Notes under the pieces: model-generated | Told to the model about the DNA's origin: nothing | Databases searched by the model: none | What the model saw: only the letters and a program-made list of their open reading frames with translations | Part shown: positions 15,799 through 24,255 of the stretch, piece by piece | Layout: every line of letters starts with the position of its first letter | How positions within the stretch are numbered: position 1 is the first letter of the stretch | Source: a virus | Length of the DNA: 25,592 nt | Direction: 5' to 3' (one strand) | Virus record (IMG/VR): IMGVR_UViG_3300009285_000305 | Location: 1 to 25,592 of that record | Translations under genes and position numbers: made by a program

Positions 15799-16941
15799 TT
15801 ATCTTATTGTTCCACCACTGATAACAACACCAGAAATTATTGTGGTAAGTTCTGGTGTTACTGTTCCACCTATTGTGACAGGGTAACCATTAGAAGGTAC
15901 GCCTGCGGAATCTACCACGTAGAGGTAGACTACGGTACCTTCGGTAAAAGTTCCCGCATTAACCGTTACTGTAATAGTCGATCCCCAGGAAGTGTGTCGT
16001 TGAATCTCCCGATGGGTGCAGTCGTCCCAAGTCGGGGCATTGCCTATTTCTACTCTAGCTCTTGATGATAGAATACAAACGTCATCGAACCAGGCGAAGG
16101 TTTGATTATCGACATGCCCCTGGAACATCTGCCCAAAGCGGATATCGGTGTATTCTCCATCACAGAATGTGTGCTTGTAGTCATCTCGGTAATAAAGCTT
16201 AACACCATCATAATAATATTCTAAGATCCCATTGCAGTTTACATTAACAGTACAGTTGTAAGGATCATTTAGCTGTTGGTAATATTCCCAGCGACCCCAA
16301 CGATCTTTAGTTTCACTATAATATAATGTATTTCCAGTACCGTAGGTGGTATTAGAACTCATGTTGTTCATACCATTCCAGTCAGGTTGTTGTGTCGAAT
16401 TATTCGGGTAAAAGCCCCACACAACCTGACCCTCCGGAATTAGCGGGATACCATTTGGGGCATTTGTTGTTTCTCCGCAGGATGCTACATTCCCGTAAGT
16501 AAAAACCAGTTTGCGGTTTGCAGATGTAATGCTACCAGGAAAAACCTCCCTGTGCCAGAAAGTGTAATACAGTTGAGTGTATGGCCCGCGTCCAGCCCAA
16601 CCAAACGAGTTGACAGTTTCGTCGGTCCACTCTATTTTTACAGATTTTTCTCCTGAGTGGGCATAATCGTCTTCTACATTAACAAAGTCGGTTTGCGGTG
16701 AGAGCCTAAACAGGGTCCATGTAGGACCGACAACTGGCGTTTTATATTCAATAGTAGCACCAACAGTGTGCGCCTCAAAGTCATCCCAGGAGATAATCGT
16801 TGACCCGGTGCCAAAGTCCGCACCGCTGATTGTAGCGCTTTCGCCGTTCGATGAATCTCCGGTGACTCCCGTAATGTTCGGAGCCGCCCAGGCGTTAATA
16901 GCAAAGAGAAGGGCAGCGAATACAACCATAGTTTGTTTCAT
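15799..16941 (-). CDS. Sec-signal jelly-roll protein with ISGGTIR C-terminal tag (380 aa)
   Basis: Signal peptide MKQTMVVFAALLFAINAWA with cleavage before APNITG. Residues about 20-45 look like an IPT/TIG strand pair (ITGVTGDSSNGESATISG, then ADFG). Residues about 50-300 look like a concanavalin-type jelly-roll, with HSGEKSVKIEW, LYYTFWHREVFPG, DRWGRWEYYQQ, YTDIRFGQMFQGH and TFAWFDDVCI. Such folds occur in carbohydrate-binding modules and polysaccharide lyases; no sure catalytic residues are assigned. A last beta domain (about 315-355) ends in VVISGGTIR, the same tag as the gene upstream. Composition is more AT-rich than the capsid genes. AAGGGA precedes ATG 16941, 24 nt after the upstream stop. 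Confidence 0.75.
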   Translation of the reverse strand: MKQTMVVFAALLFAINAWAAPNITGVTGDSSNGESATISGADFGTGSTIISWDDFEAHTVGATIEYKTPVVGPTWTLFRLSPQTDFVNVEDDYAHSGEKSVKIEWTDETVNSFGWAGRGPYTQLYYTFWHREVFPGSITSANRKLVFTYGNVASCGETTNAPNGIPLIPEGQVVWGFYPNNSTQQPDWNGMNNMSSNTTYGTGNTLYYSETKDRWGRWEYYQQLNDPYNCTVNVNCNGILEYYYDGVKLYYRDDYKHTFCDGEYTDIRFGQMFQGHVDNQTFAWFDDVCILSSRARVEIGNAPTWDDCTHREIQRHTSWGSTITVTVNAGTFTEGTVVYLYVVDSAGVPSNGYPVTIGGTVTPELTTIISGVVISGGTIR

Positions 16942-16965
16942 ATCGTTTCCCTTCTTGGGTGTGTC

Positions 16966-19263
16966 CTACCTCAATGTCCCGCCGCTGATCGTCATGCCGT
17001 TTGCGCGTAGGCGGTGGGTGGCCTGGGCAGCAGGGTTTTGTACGCCTATTAAGTCTTGGGCAACAATAGCGTATTTAACATAATCACCCCATGATGGAGC
17101 ATCGCTAACCGCCGCCAGAGCTTGTGAGCCTGTGTATGCGCCCGAATCGTAATGCGACAGAAAGGATAGTGCTGCGCGCATTTGGTTCGCATATCCTCCC
17201 CACGCAGACGGCAGCGTTCCCCAGCAGCCTGCGAACTCGCTCCATGACCCAACCCATAAACCGTCATTGTCCATTATAGCGGGGTGCCTATAAGTAGTGG
17301 CGGTATATTTGCTTCCGACATCAGGGCTAAGCAAGATGGGAAATAGGTTGCCAGCCAGAAAGGTTAGCATCTCATCGGTATCATATCCGAATTGGCGCAA
17401 CATCCCGTATGCCGACATAGTAAAGTAGTACATCCAAGGTGAATACTCATACCGCGTACCACTGAGCGTGGTTGCGGCGTAGCTGTCATACATCCACCCA
17501 TGGATAGCATTAGGGTAGCCACTTCCGCCTGCGGTCACGCCGATGTCGTACTGAGACTGATAGTCTGTATTGGTAATGGTTAGCTCCTGCCGCCCCTCCT
17601 GGTACGATATATTTCGCCAAAGTTTATCCTCAAAATATGTTTTTTCAGGCGCGGTATCAGGAGAAATAAACGCCGCCGAACCGACGATCCATGTGGACCA
17701 TCCGACTCCACGCAACTGTCCGATAATAAATGAATCTGCGCCGTGACGACACCACGCATCGGTAGTGTTGCCACACGGCCAGCCTAGAGCATACGCGGCC
17801 TGTTGCTGTAAGCCATCAAGAGCCCATTGATAGCCTGTGAGCAGATATGTGGCGTATGAAATATTTGGCATATGAGAAGTGTCAAGTCCATCATACCCGG
17901 CGTCAGTGAACGTCCCTGGATAAATACGATCCGCTGCTATCTGCGTAGCCGAAGTAATGTTGGTAGCGTTCACACCAGCAGTAGAAGACAGATTGACGGT
18001 TGGGCGGGCGTCCAGCGAAACTATCCGTCCAAGCGTCTCGCCGGACCCTCCCGTAAAATAATCCCCAGACCCGGCGAGCGAATCGGCCTCACGGTAAAAA
18101 TATGGGATTCCGTATCCGCGCTGGCAGTTTGCGATTATAATATCGAAGGCGTCTTGTGCGCTGGCATGCCCCATATTATTCAAATAGATCGCGTCCCAGG
18201 CTGGCAATAGCCCGATGTGATAAAAGGCGGCGTCTCCGGTAGCGTCAAGATCAGTGATATAAAACCCGACACCATGGCCCGACCCTGTAGATGCAGTGTT
18301 GCCGTCCATGTCGTTCATCCCGCCACTTTCTCTGGCCGCCCAATCAGAAGTAAGGGTCGATATCAGCGAGGACGAATCAAGAGCAGGGTCGTAATTAGGG
18401 ATAGCACCTGACGATTTCATGTACGCGACATTGTGGTTTACATGCACAGCCCCCAAATCGGTTCCTAACCAGTACGGTCCACGCACTATTTTTGTTGCCC
18501 CGAGCATGGTCGCCGACGCTTGATATATTTCTGATGTCGGAGAAGCATCGCCCGTTAAAAAGCGAACCCCCATCGCTGGTGAGTCGCTGAAGCTGTCCGC
18601 TTGAGTAGATGAGCAAAGCGTGTTTTCCACTATGTGGGTTACTTCTGCCTTGCTTCCTTGCGCGTAAAACCGAACCTCGAACATCGGTCGCAAGTTTTCC
18701 CCGGTAGACAAATCGATATCATGCGTTCCGGCATGATCTCTAACCATGATTGCGGTGGCGATAGGGCCAGACCAAAGCGCTTCATAAGCCCCAGCTTCGA
18801 TCATCGCTTCTGCCGATGCCGTGTAGTCTGTGGACGAATATGTTAATGTAATTTGAGCTTCGAAATCGTAAGTGGCCAATTCTGCGCTGGTAACGGAGTT
18901 GACATCGCTAAATATACTACCGGATGCCGACGAACTTTGATTGGCAAAATAAACCGTAGTTGATCCACCAGAGGTAATAGACGGCACTACGAATGATATC
19001 ATAGCGTGTTTTACAGAGCCATCATTCCAGCGGCTGAGAACATTACACTGCGTCGATAGCCCCTCATCTGCGCCTCCATCGACAAACGCCTTGGCATAAT
19101 TAGCGATATCACCGATAGCAAATACGCGTGAAACAGTTATGGGCCTATCGGTCTGGGTGGCCCCGTTTAAAATAACGTAATTTTCGCCGCTACCGGAGTA
19201 CGCCGCCAAAGACACGCTTGGGCACAAGAACAAGATAATAAGAAAAAGCAATAATTTCTTCAT
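16966..19263 (-). CDS. Sec-signal putative polysaccharide lyase, RIFT-barrel/PcRGLX-like (about 765 aa)
   Basis: ATG 19263 is preferred over ATG 19281: it has GGAG 10 nt upstream and gives a clean signal peptide (MKKLLLFLIILFLCPSVSLA, cleavage before AYSG). The N-terminal 120 residues contain DRPITVSRVFAIGD, LSRWNDGSVKHAMISF and a closing strand. This recalls the N-terminal RIFT barrel of exo-rhamnogalacturonan-lyase-like (PcRGLX/YetA) proteins with their WpDGSvkwa motif. The large remainder is helix-rich with many Trp/Tyr/His and pairs of Gly turns (YATYLLTGYQWALDGLQQQA, GWMYDSYAATT), fitting an alpha/alpha-toroid. Such a protein would cleave or bind acidic polysaccharide outside the cytoplasm. 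The C-terminus is GMTISGGTLR. The family assignment is from memory of motifs and is moderate. Confidence 0.7.
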   Translation of the reverse strand: MKKLLLFLIILFLCPSVSLAAYSGSGENYVILNGATQTDRPITVSRVFAIGDIANYAKAFVDGGADEGLSTQCNVLSRWNDGSVKHAMISFVVPSITSGGSTTVYFANQSSSASGSIFSDVNSVTSAELATYDFEAQITLTYSSTDYTASAEAMIEAGAYEALWSGPIATAIMVRDHAGTHDIDLSTGENLRPMFEVRFYAQGSKAEVTHIVENTLCSSTQADSFSDSPAMGVRFLTGDASPTSEIYQASATMLGATKIVRGPYWLGTDLGAVHVNHNVAYMKSSGAIPNYDPALDSSSLISTLTSDWAARESGGMNDMDGNTASTGSGHGVGFYITDLDATGDAAFYHIGLLPAWDAIYLNNMGHASAQDAFDIIIANCQRGYGIPYFYREADSLAGSGDYFTGGSGETLGRIVSLDARPTVNLSSTAGVNATNITSATQIAADRIYPGTFTDAGYDGLDTSHMPNISYATYLLTGYQWALDGLQQQAAYALGWPCGNTTDAWCRHGADSFIIGQLRGVGWSTWIVGSAAFISPDTAPEKTYFEDKLWRNISYQEGRQELTITNTDYQSQYDIGVTAGGSGYPNAIHGWMYDSYAATTLSGTRYEYSPWMYYFTMSAYGMLRQFGYDTDEMLTFLAGNLFPILLSPDVGSKYTATTYRHPAIMDNDGLWVGSWSEFAGCWGTLPSAWGGYANQMRAALSFLSHYDSGAYTGSQALAAVSDAPSWGDYVKYAIVAQDLIGVQNPAAQATHRLRANGMTISGGTLR

Positions 19264-19267
19264 CTTT

Positions 19268-19996
19268 TTAGTACTCCGCATATAGCGCAGCTATTTCAGA
19301 CGAAGATAAGGCCGCGTTGTAAATCCTCACATCGTCTATATCCCCCGTAAACTGATAGACGGCAGCCGGACCAGCGCCCACTTGAACATCTGCTGTATTC
19401 TCTACTATCGCAGGGGCGTCAGCCCCTGGAAAACCACCAGATGTGGTTTCCGTGCCGTTTATATAAAGCGTGACACTCCCTGTCTGGGCGTCCAGAACCA
19501 CGGCGACATGCACCGCTGATGTGCCGATTACATAATCACCAGAAGTATATGTGGTTGCGTTGGCCATAAAACGTATTTTTCTAGAAGAGTCCTGGACTCT
19601 GAGCATCCACCCATTTGTGCCGTCATGTTTTACAACAATAGTGCCGTAGCCAGAAGCATAATCCACCCACGCGGCGATAGTTAGACCATTTGCATTAGTT
19701 CCGTCCAACCCGGTCTGCGTTGCGTCTGTAATGGCCGCATTGTTGCCTGTGCTCGTAGACAGAGCGCCAGTACCACTCATTGGTGTTGATGTGTTATACG
19801 TCGCTGTTCCTACCGCTGTGAGGTCGTTACTCCCAATAGCATCAGTCAGATCTGAATCAAATTCCCACCTTGCTACCAAAGTAGGCGCAGAGGCCACCGG
19901 CACCGACCCCGTCATCTGCCCCGCCCCCATCCAGGCGTAGGATGCGGACCCGGCAAGAAGCAGGAGAAGGGCTATGGGGAGAAAGTATTTTTTCAT
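19268..19996 (-). CDS. Sec-signal LamG/concanavalin-like lectin protein (242 aa)
   Basis: Signal peptide MKKYFLPIALLLLLAGSASYA. The mature part is one LamG-type jelly-roll (LamG_3-like): ARWEFDSDLTDAIGSNDL, a GTGALSTST strand, LTIAAWVDY, then VHVAVVLDAQTGSVTLYINGT and the closing GDIDDVRIYNAALSSSEIAAL, which is diagnostic of the family. It is probably a glycan-binding module; it has no enzymatic motif. Its stop lies 4 nt before the ATG of the RIFT-barrel gene, so the two are tightly coupled and may act together on one polysaccharide. AAAGGTGA precedes the ATG. Confidence 0.85.
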   Translation of the reverse strand: MKKYFLPIALLLLLAGSASYAWMGAGQMTGSVPVASAPTLVARWEFDSDLTDAIGSNDLTAVGTATYNTSTPMSGTGALSTSTGNNAAITDATQTGLDGTNANGLTIAAWVDYASGYGTIVVKHDGTNGWMLRVQDSSRKIRFMANATTYTSGDYVIGTSAVHVAVVLDAQTGSVTLYINGTETTSGGFPGADAPAIVENTADVQVGAGPAAVYQFTGDIDDVRIYNAALSSSEIAALYAEY

Positions 19997-20006
19997 GAGA
20001 TCACCT

Positions 20007-23000
20007 TTATGGTCCGGTCCAAGTTCCTGTCCGGCTGGTCATGTGAAGATTTTCAGCGTCCCGAGCAATGAAGCAAATCTGAGCGCCAGCAGTTGAGTCT
20101 GATGTAATCTGCGCCCCAGCCGCAAGCGCCGCGCCGTCAAGCCAAATCACGTCCGCATCATCTGGATTGATAACGACCGCTGCCGCTGTGGTGGAGTGGA
20201 TGCAGAACGAGTCCCCGGCAGTGATGGCTGCAAGGTTAATCGTCCCGGCTCCGGTCGCCCAATGCATGTAGCCTTTTTGCATGGCAGCGCTTAGAGTTTG
20301 GCCGTCTGCGTCAGTGGTCGAAGCGATAGCGCCTCCAATGGTTCCAGAGACTACCAGGTCGGTATTGATTCGAACCGCCGTGTCTGCCTCAATATCCATA
20401 TACCCGTCATTGAGAGAGGCAATATAGATGGCAGAGTCCCTAAGTTGAAGCTGCATAGCCCCGTTGAGCAAAAGCCCGGTATCGGCTACATGGGTCAGCG
20501 TTACGTCTTGGTCAGCACCGAAGTTGATTACACCCGCATCGGCCAGGAACAGGTCAGAGAACTCCAGCGCCGATGTCCCTATCGTCGCACCATCTGCTGC
20601 GTCCGGCACAAGCGCGGTAGCAACAACCGGGGAAGCGGATAAGGCCGCAACACCTGAAGAGTTGATCGTGATCGCCCCAGAGACTTCCTTCGGGTCAAAG
20701 CTGTCCGTGCCATCACCGATCATCAGATAGCCAGCGGTGTAAACGTCCGATCCACCGACATCAGAGAGCGCGAGCAGCGTTCCAGCGGAAACACCAGACG
20801 CCCAAGAGTTGATGGCTGCGAACAATTCGTCCACCGTATCGTGGGCCGCGTTGTTGCTGATCGTGGAATAACTTGCACCGTTTGTTACCGTTCCGGCCCC
20901 AATGCTCTGAAGTGTAGAGCTGCCAAAATTGACTGTTCCGGTAGGCGTCCAGTTACCGCCAGCCCCAAGGTTTCCGATGTTAATCTGAGTCCCGTTGATC
21001 TGGTAGGTGTGGCCTGTGGAAATGTTTACATTCCCCGCGTAGTAAAAACCGTCCGCGTCGAAGTAGCCAAGTTCGGTAAAGTTCGCGGCCATAGCATCGG
21101 TAGTGGTTCCGATTGCCAAGTGGTCAGGCGTAGCAGAGTCGATTGACCGAATAGCAAATTCGGTTGCCATGTCGTTGTCGTTAAAATAGAGATAAGGGTC
21201 GGCTACCGCGCCGCTCGCCATCCCGCCGTCTGAGTTTACCGAGAAGACTTCAACACCACCAGAGTCTTGAATTGAGAATTTATTTGACCCGGCAGCATCG
21301 CCAAGCTGAAGGACCACGTTTCCGGTGCTCTGAATTTCGTTGGCGTTCAGGTTAAAGTCAGCGCCCATCGTGATTTCGCCGTTGAATCCTGAGGTTCCGG
21401 CGAAGGTGTTGTTGCCGGTGAAGGCTTGGTTTGTAGCGAGGGTCGCCAAAGTCCTTGCAGCGGTCCCATCGTGGAATGAAACCACGTTGGAGGCGTAACC
21501 GATCTCACCAGCGGCGTCAGGGGTCGAGTCTCCAAATATCAACCCACCATACCCAGAACCACCCGAATACATCGTATCAGCCGGAAGATAGTTTGCGTCT
21601 AAGTCAACCGTTCCCCATGTGGTTCCGTTGGCGGTAGCCATTACATTGTATTGAGTGGTGGGAGTTACAAAGTCTTCTAAGGTAACGTCCGAAAAATCGA
21701 TAGAATCATCGTCAATGGTATCGGCAGCAATTTGTTCACCGTCGATTAAATCAGACCCATTATCCCACTGCACGGCACCAACCGTCAGGTGGTCGGTAGT
21801 CTGCAAAGTGACCCCGCCGTTAGCTGTTAAAGCGCCTGTAACCGTCAAGGCTGAAGCTGTGATAGAGCCATCCCCGAAAGCTATGGTCGGGTCCGTTCCA
21901 CCAGAAGCGTCGAACGTCCAAGTGATACCAGCACCAGCGCCCCATGTTTCGGTGCCTATTTCGGTAGCGTCTACCGTGATAGTCAACGCACCATTAGCGC
22001 CTGCGTCGGTAAAGTCGATACCGTCAGAGCCAGCCGTCAAAGTCCGTTCAGCCGATAGCGTAGCGTCAGGCGCCAAGGTGAGGTATTGCACGTCAGTGGG
22101 TGCGGCGGTTGCGCCTATTGTCACCCACCCACCGTTATAAAGTTTAAGATTGTTACCGTCTGCGGCGATAAACTTCTTGTTGCTTGCAGGAACTACGTTT
22201 GCCCAATTAGGAAGGACAAGCCCTTCGTCGGTATCTACTGTTTGCGTGATCCCCGAAAGGTCAAGAATATCACCGTCTGCGAACGCCAAAACAGGATCAA
22301 GCTGTGCTGCTGTGATGCTTGCCAGAAGTGCGGCGTCAACCAGGTTGTCATCTACGGTATCACCAGGTAAATCGTCAAGGTCAGAAAGCGCTGACCCTGT
22401 GCCGGTTATAGTGTTAGACGCTTGGTCGTAGGAAAGTCCGCTACCGATAGTAATAGGTCGGTAGATATTTCCGGTGTTATCAAAGCCAAAAAGTGTATGT
22501 GCTGCTGGATCATCAGGCCATTGGGCTACATTACCGGCTGCATTACCGAGAGTTAATGCCGCAATGTTTCCTCCAGTTGTCCTTCCTACCACTCGTTGTT
22601 CAGCAACGGTGAGCGCTGCTGGTGTATCGTCTGCGGTGGCGTAAAGCACTGTGTTTGCGTCATATAGAGAAACAGGAAGAAATGTTGCCGGGTCGGTCCA
22701 GCTGGCTACACCATTTGTGGCTACGGTGAAAAGAGAGTTCGCCACGGTGGGGTAGGCAGTCGGGAGTGCAATACCCCAGCTCTGTGTAAAGTTCGAGGCA
22801 TAGAGGTCGAAGTGGAACTGATTCTCTGCCGTGTTATCATACCAGCGAACAGTTCCCTTGGTCGTCGCGGCTACGCCTACATGGAGGCCGTCTGAGCCTG
22901 TGATTGTCAGGCCGTAGAGGGAAAGGGCTGAGTCTGCTATGGAGCCGTCTCCGTCAGGATCTATGGTGTTCATCAGGTAGGTAATCAAGGCGTGCTGAGA

Positions 23001-23258
23001 AACACCATGTGCGGTGTCATCAGTCATGTTTGCCGTCGTAACAGCTTCGTTCACGATCTCCGCGGCTGCCCCAGAGAACTGTGTTGCCAGCGTCGCGGCG
23101 TCCCACAGTCGCATGGTGTTGTCAGTTCCCTCGGTGAGCAGGGCAGCGGTGCCCTCTGCGACCGCTTCTGCAGGAGGAGCGCCGGGAGGCCCTGCGTGGG
23201 AGAGCCCAGCAAAGATGCACAAAATGAATGCCAGGAGGAGAAAAGTCTTCTTTGTCAT
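20007..23258 (-). CDS. long fibre-like protein with Sec signal (1083 aa)
   Basis: Starts with a signal peptide (MTKKTFLLLAFILCIFAGLSHA, cleavage before GPPGAPP). The rest is a long, low-Cys, Gly/Ala/Thr/Asp-rich beta protein with phage tail-fibre style segments: TLAPDATLSAERTLTAGSDG, VTGALTANGGVTLQT, NAAHDTVDELFAAINSWASG and ADGATIGTSALEFSDLFLADAG. The C-terminal cap ends ENLHMTSRTGTWTGP, like the exposed domain of environmental fibre proteins. By length and composition it is a tail fibre; the N-terminal export signal is odd for a virion protein. GAGGA lies 7 nt before the ATG. It lies 13 nt after the small anchored protein and 10 nt before the LamG gene. Confidence 0.8.
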   Translation of the reverse strand: MTKKTFLLLAFILCIFAGLSHAGPPGAPPAEAVAEGTAALLTEGTDNTMRLWDAATLATQFSGAAAEIVNEAVTTANMTDDTAHGVSQHALITYLMNTIDPDGDGSIADSALSLYGLTITGSDGLHVGVAATTKGTVRWYDNTAENQFHFDLYASNFTQSWGIALPTAYPTVANSLFTVATNGVASWTDPATFLPVSLYDANTVLYATADDTPAALTVAEQRVVGRTTGGNIAALTLGNAAGNVAQWPDDPAAHTLFGFDNTGNIYRPITIGSGLSYDQASNTITGTGSALSDLDDLPGDTVDDNLVDAALLASITAAQLDPVLAFADGDILDLSGITQTVDTDEGLVLPNWANVVPASNKKFIAADGNNLKLYNGGWVTIGATAAPTDVQYLTLAPDATLSAERTLTAGSDGIDFTDAGANGALTITVDATEIGTETWGAGAGITWTFDASGGTDPTIAFGDGSITASALTVTGALTANGGVTLQTTDHLTVGAVQWDNGSDLIDGEQIAADTIDDDSIDFSDVTLEDFVTPTTQYNVMATANGTTWGTVDLDANYLPADTMYSGGSGYGGLIFGDSTPDAAGEIGYASNVVSFHDGTAARTLATLATNQAFTGNNTFAGTSGFNGEITMGADFNLNANEIQSTGNVVLQLGDAAGSNKFSIQDSGGVEVFSVNSDGGMASGAVADPYLYFNDNDMATEFAIRSIDSATPDHLAIGTTTDAMAANFTELGYFDADGFYYAGNVNISTGHTYQINGTQINIGNLGAGGNWTPTGTVNFGSSTLQSIGAGTVTNGASYSTISNNAAHDTVDELFAAINSWASGVSAGTLLALSDVGGSDVYTAGYLMIGDGTDSFDPKEVSGAITINSSGVAALSASPVVATALVPDAADGATIGTSALEFSDLFLADAGVINFGADQDVTLTHVADTGLLLNGAMQLQLRDSAIYIASLNDGYMDIEADTAVRINTDLVVSGTIGGAIASTTDADGQTLSAAMQKGYMHWATGAGTINLAAITAGDSFCIHSTTAAAVVINPDDADVIWLDGAALAAGAQITSDSTAGAQICFIARDAENLHMTSRTGTWTGP

Positions 23259-23271
23259 TGTTGTTCCTCTG

Positions 23272-23769
23272 CTATTTCTTGACAGAAGTAATCAGAACCT
23301 TGGCAGTTCCGGAACCTAAGCCTGAGAGTGTACCAGTGCAGCGGGAGCCCTTCGGGATATGGAAGAACCCCGTTGGGAACTTCGGAGCCTCTCCCGTTGC
23401 CGCTGCAGTCCAAGACCTGTTGAAGAGTTCGTTCCCGTAGCTGTCCTTGATCACGAAGGTGACGGATTCGTCAGCTGATGTCTTGATTGTCACTTGGTAG
23501 AGGTAGCCAGGGGAGAGCTTCCCTGAGAGATTGACTGTTGCGTTCGCGCTCCAGGTCATTTCCTGTGTGACGACTATCTCAGCACCATCTCCTTGCTCCA
23601 GGACTGTCTCAGCCCGGGCGATTCCCGCGAGTACCAGCAAGAAAAGACCCACCAGCAACCAAAGGTGGGTTGGGCTAAAGCCTAGTTTGGTAGTCCGACA
23701 TAGGGTTGGGCCAAGGCCTAGTTTGTCAAAGCCTTGGCAGTTCATCTTCATCAATGTCTTCGCTTTCAT
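23272..23769 (-). CDS. signal-anchored small beta protein (165 aa)
   Basis: ATG 23769 has AAGGAG 9 nt upstream and overlaps the small-terminase end by 44 nt. Residues 1-35 are a long cytoplasmic lead that includes two copies of KLGxxPT. A hydrophobic stretch LWLLVGLFLLVLAGIARA follows (about 36-53), which can serve as an uncleaved anchor or a signal peptide ending ARA. The mature part is a small beta sandwich (VTIKTSADESVTFVIKDSYG, then PKGSRCTGTLSGLG) of unknown family. It heads the row of exported or anchored proteins before lysis and may anchor or chaperone the fibre-like product that follows by 13 nt. Confidence 0.65.
   Translation of the reverse strand: MKAKTLMKMNCQGFDKLGLGPTLCRTTKLGFSPTHLWLLVGLFLLVLAGIARAETVLEQGDGAEIVVTQEMTWSANATVNLSGKLSPGYLYQVTIKTSADESVTFVIKDSYGNELFNRSWTAAATGEAPKFPTGFFHIPKGSRCTGTLSGLGSGTAKVLITSVKK
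23667..23725. repeat. two direct repeats of 23 bp, period 36 nt
   Basis: Copies at 23667-23689 and 23703-23725 match at 21 of 23 bases (GGGTTGGGCYAARGCCTAG plus TTTG). The period is 12 codons, in frame in the anchored beta protein, where it gives two KLGxxPT peptides. The right copy ends at the small-terminase stop codon. An inverted repeat CCAAGGC/GCCTTGG (23711-23717 with 23731-23737) overlaps it. Confidence 0.7.
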
Positions 23770-24202
23770 CAGTGAATTCTCCTTCTAGAATCTCTTCGCC
23801 GTTGTCGGTGTTGCTGACTGCGTTTTTAACCAGGGCGATCTTTTGCTTTTCCATCTCCACGAGGTAGCCGACTAGGCCCTTGATCTCACTTGGCTTCCCC
23901 TCGATCAAGTGTTCCTTTTCCTTCAGGATCTTAAAGGCTGTGACTAGGTCATGCAGGCTTGCCTCTGCTATCTTCTGCGGGGTGATGTTCTCTAGAATCT
24001 CTGCTTGGAGTCTCGTGAGCTGGAGACTCTGGAGGGTGCGGTACTGGAGAAGAATCCCCTGCTCCTCTTGGATCTTAGCGATTCTCTTCGTCAGCGTCGG
24101 GATGGAAACCTCTAGCTCACTCGCCGCCTGCCCCTGGGTCTTCCCTGACTCCAGGATGTCGTAGAGTATCTCACTGTCTATGTTCAAAACTGGTCTTCCC
24201 AC
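23726..24202 (-). CDS. probable terminase small subunit (158 aa)
   Basis: An N-terminal helix-turn-helix at about 20-45 (GKTQGQAASELEVSIPTLTK) is followed by long helices (LQSLQLTRLQAEILENITPQ, then LVTAFKILKEKEHLIEG). The tail is very acidic (EEILEGEFTDESEDIDEDEL). This HTH plus oligomerisation helices plus acidic tail is typical of small terminases that recognise packaging sites. The start is GTG at 24202 with AAGGAG 6 nt away; the promoter is immediately upstream. It is unusual that this gene is separated from the large terminase by about 9 kb of exported and lysis genes. A transcriptional regulator is the main alternative. Confidence 0.6.
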   Translation of the reverse strand: MGRPVLNIDSEILYDILESGKTQGQAASELEVSIPTLTKRIAKIQEEQGILLQYRTLQSLQLTRLQAEILENITPQKIAEASLHDLVTAFKILKEKEHLIEGKPSEIKGLVGYLVEMEKQKIALVKNAVSNTDNGEEILEGEFTDESEDIDEDELPRL

Positions 24203-24226
24203 GGGTCTCTCCTTCTCTAGTCTCCC

Positions 24227-24255
24227 ATTTTAGAGCCCCGCCCGGTCCTTGTCAA
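24227..24255 (-). promoter_or_regulatory. sigma70-like promoter of the late (minus) operon
   Basis: Minus strand: -35 TTGACA (24250-24255), a 17-nt GC-rich spacer, then -10 TAAAAT (24227-24232). Transcription should begin near 24220, giving a leader of only about 18 nt before the GTG of the small terminase, just enough for its AAGGAG. Both boxes and the spacing are close to consensus. Confidence 0.65.
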
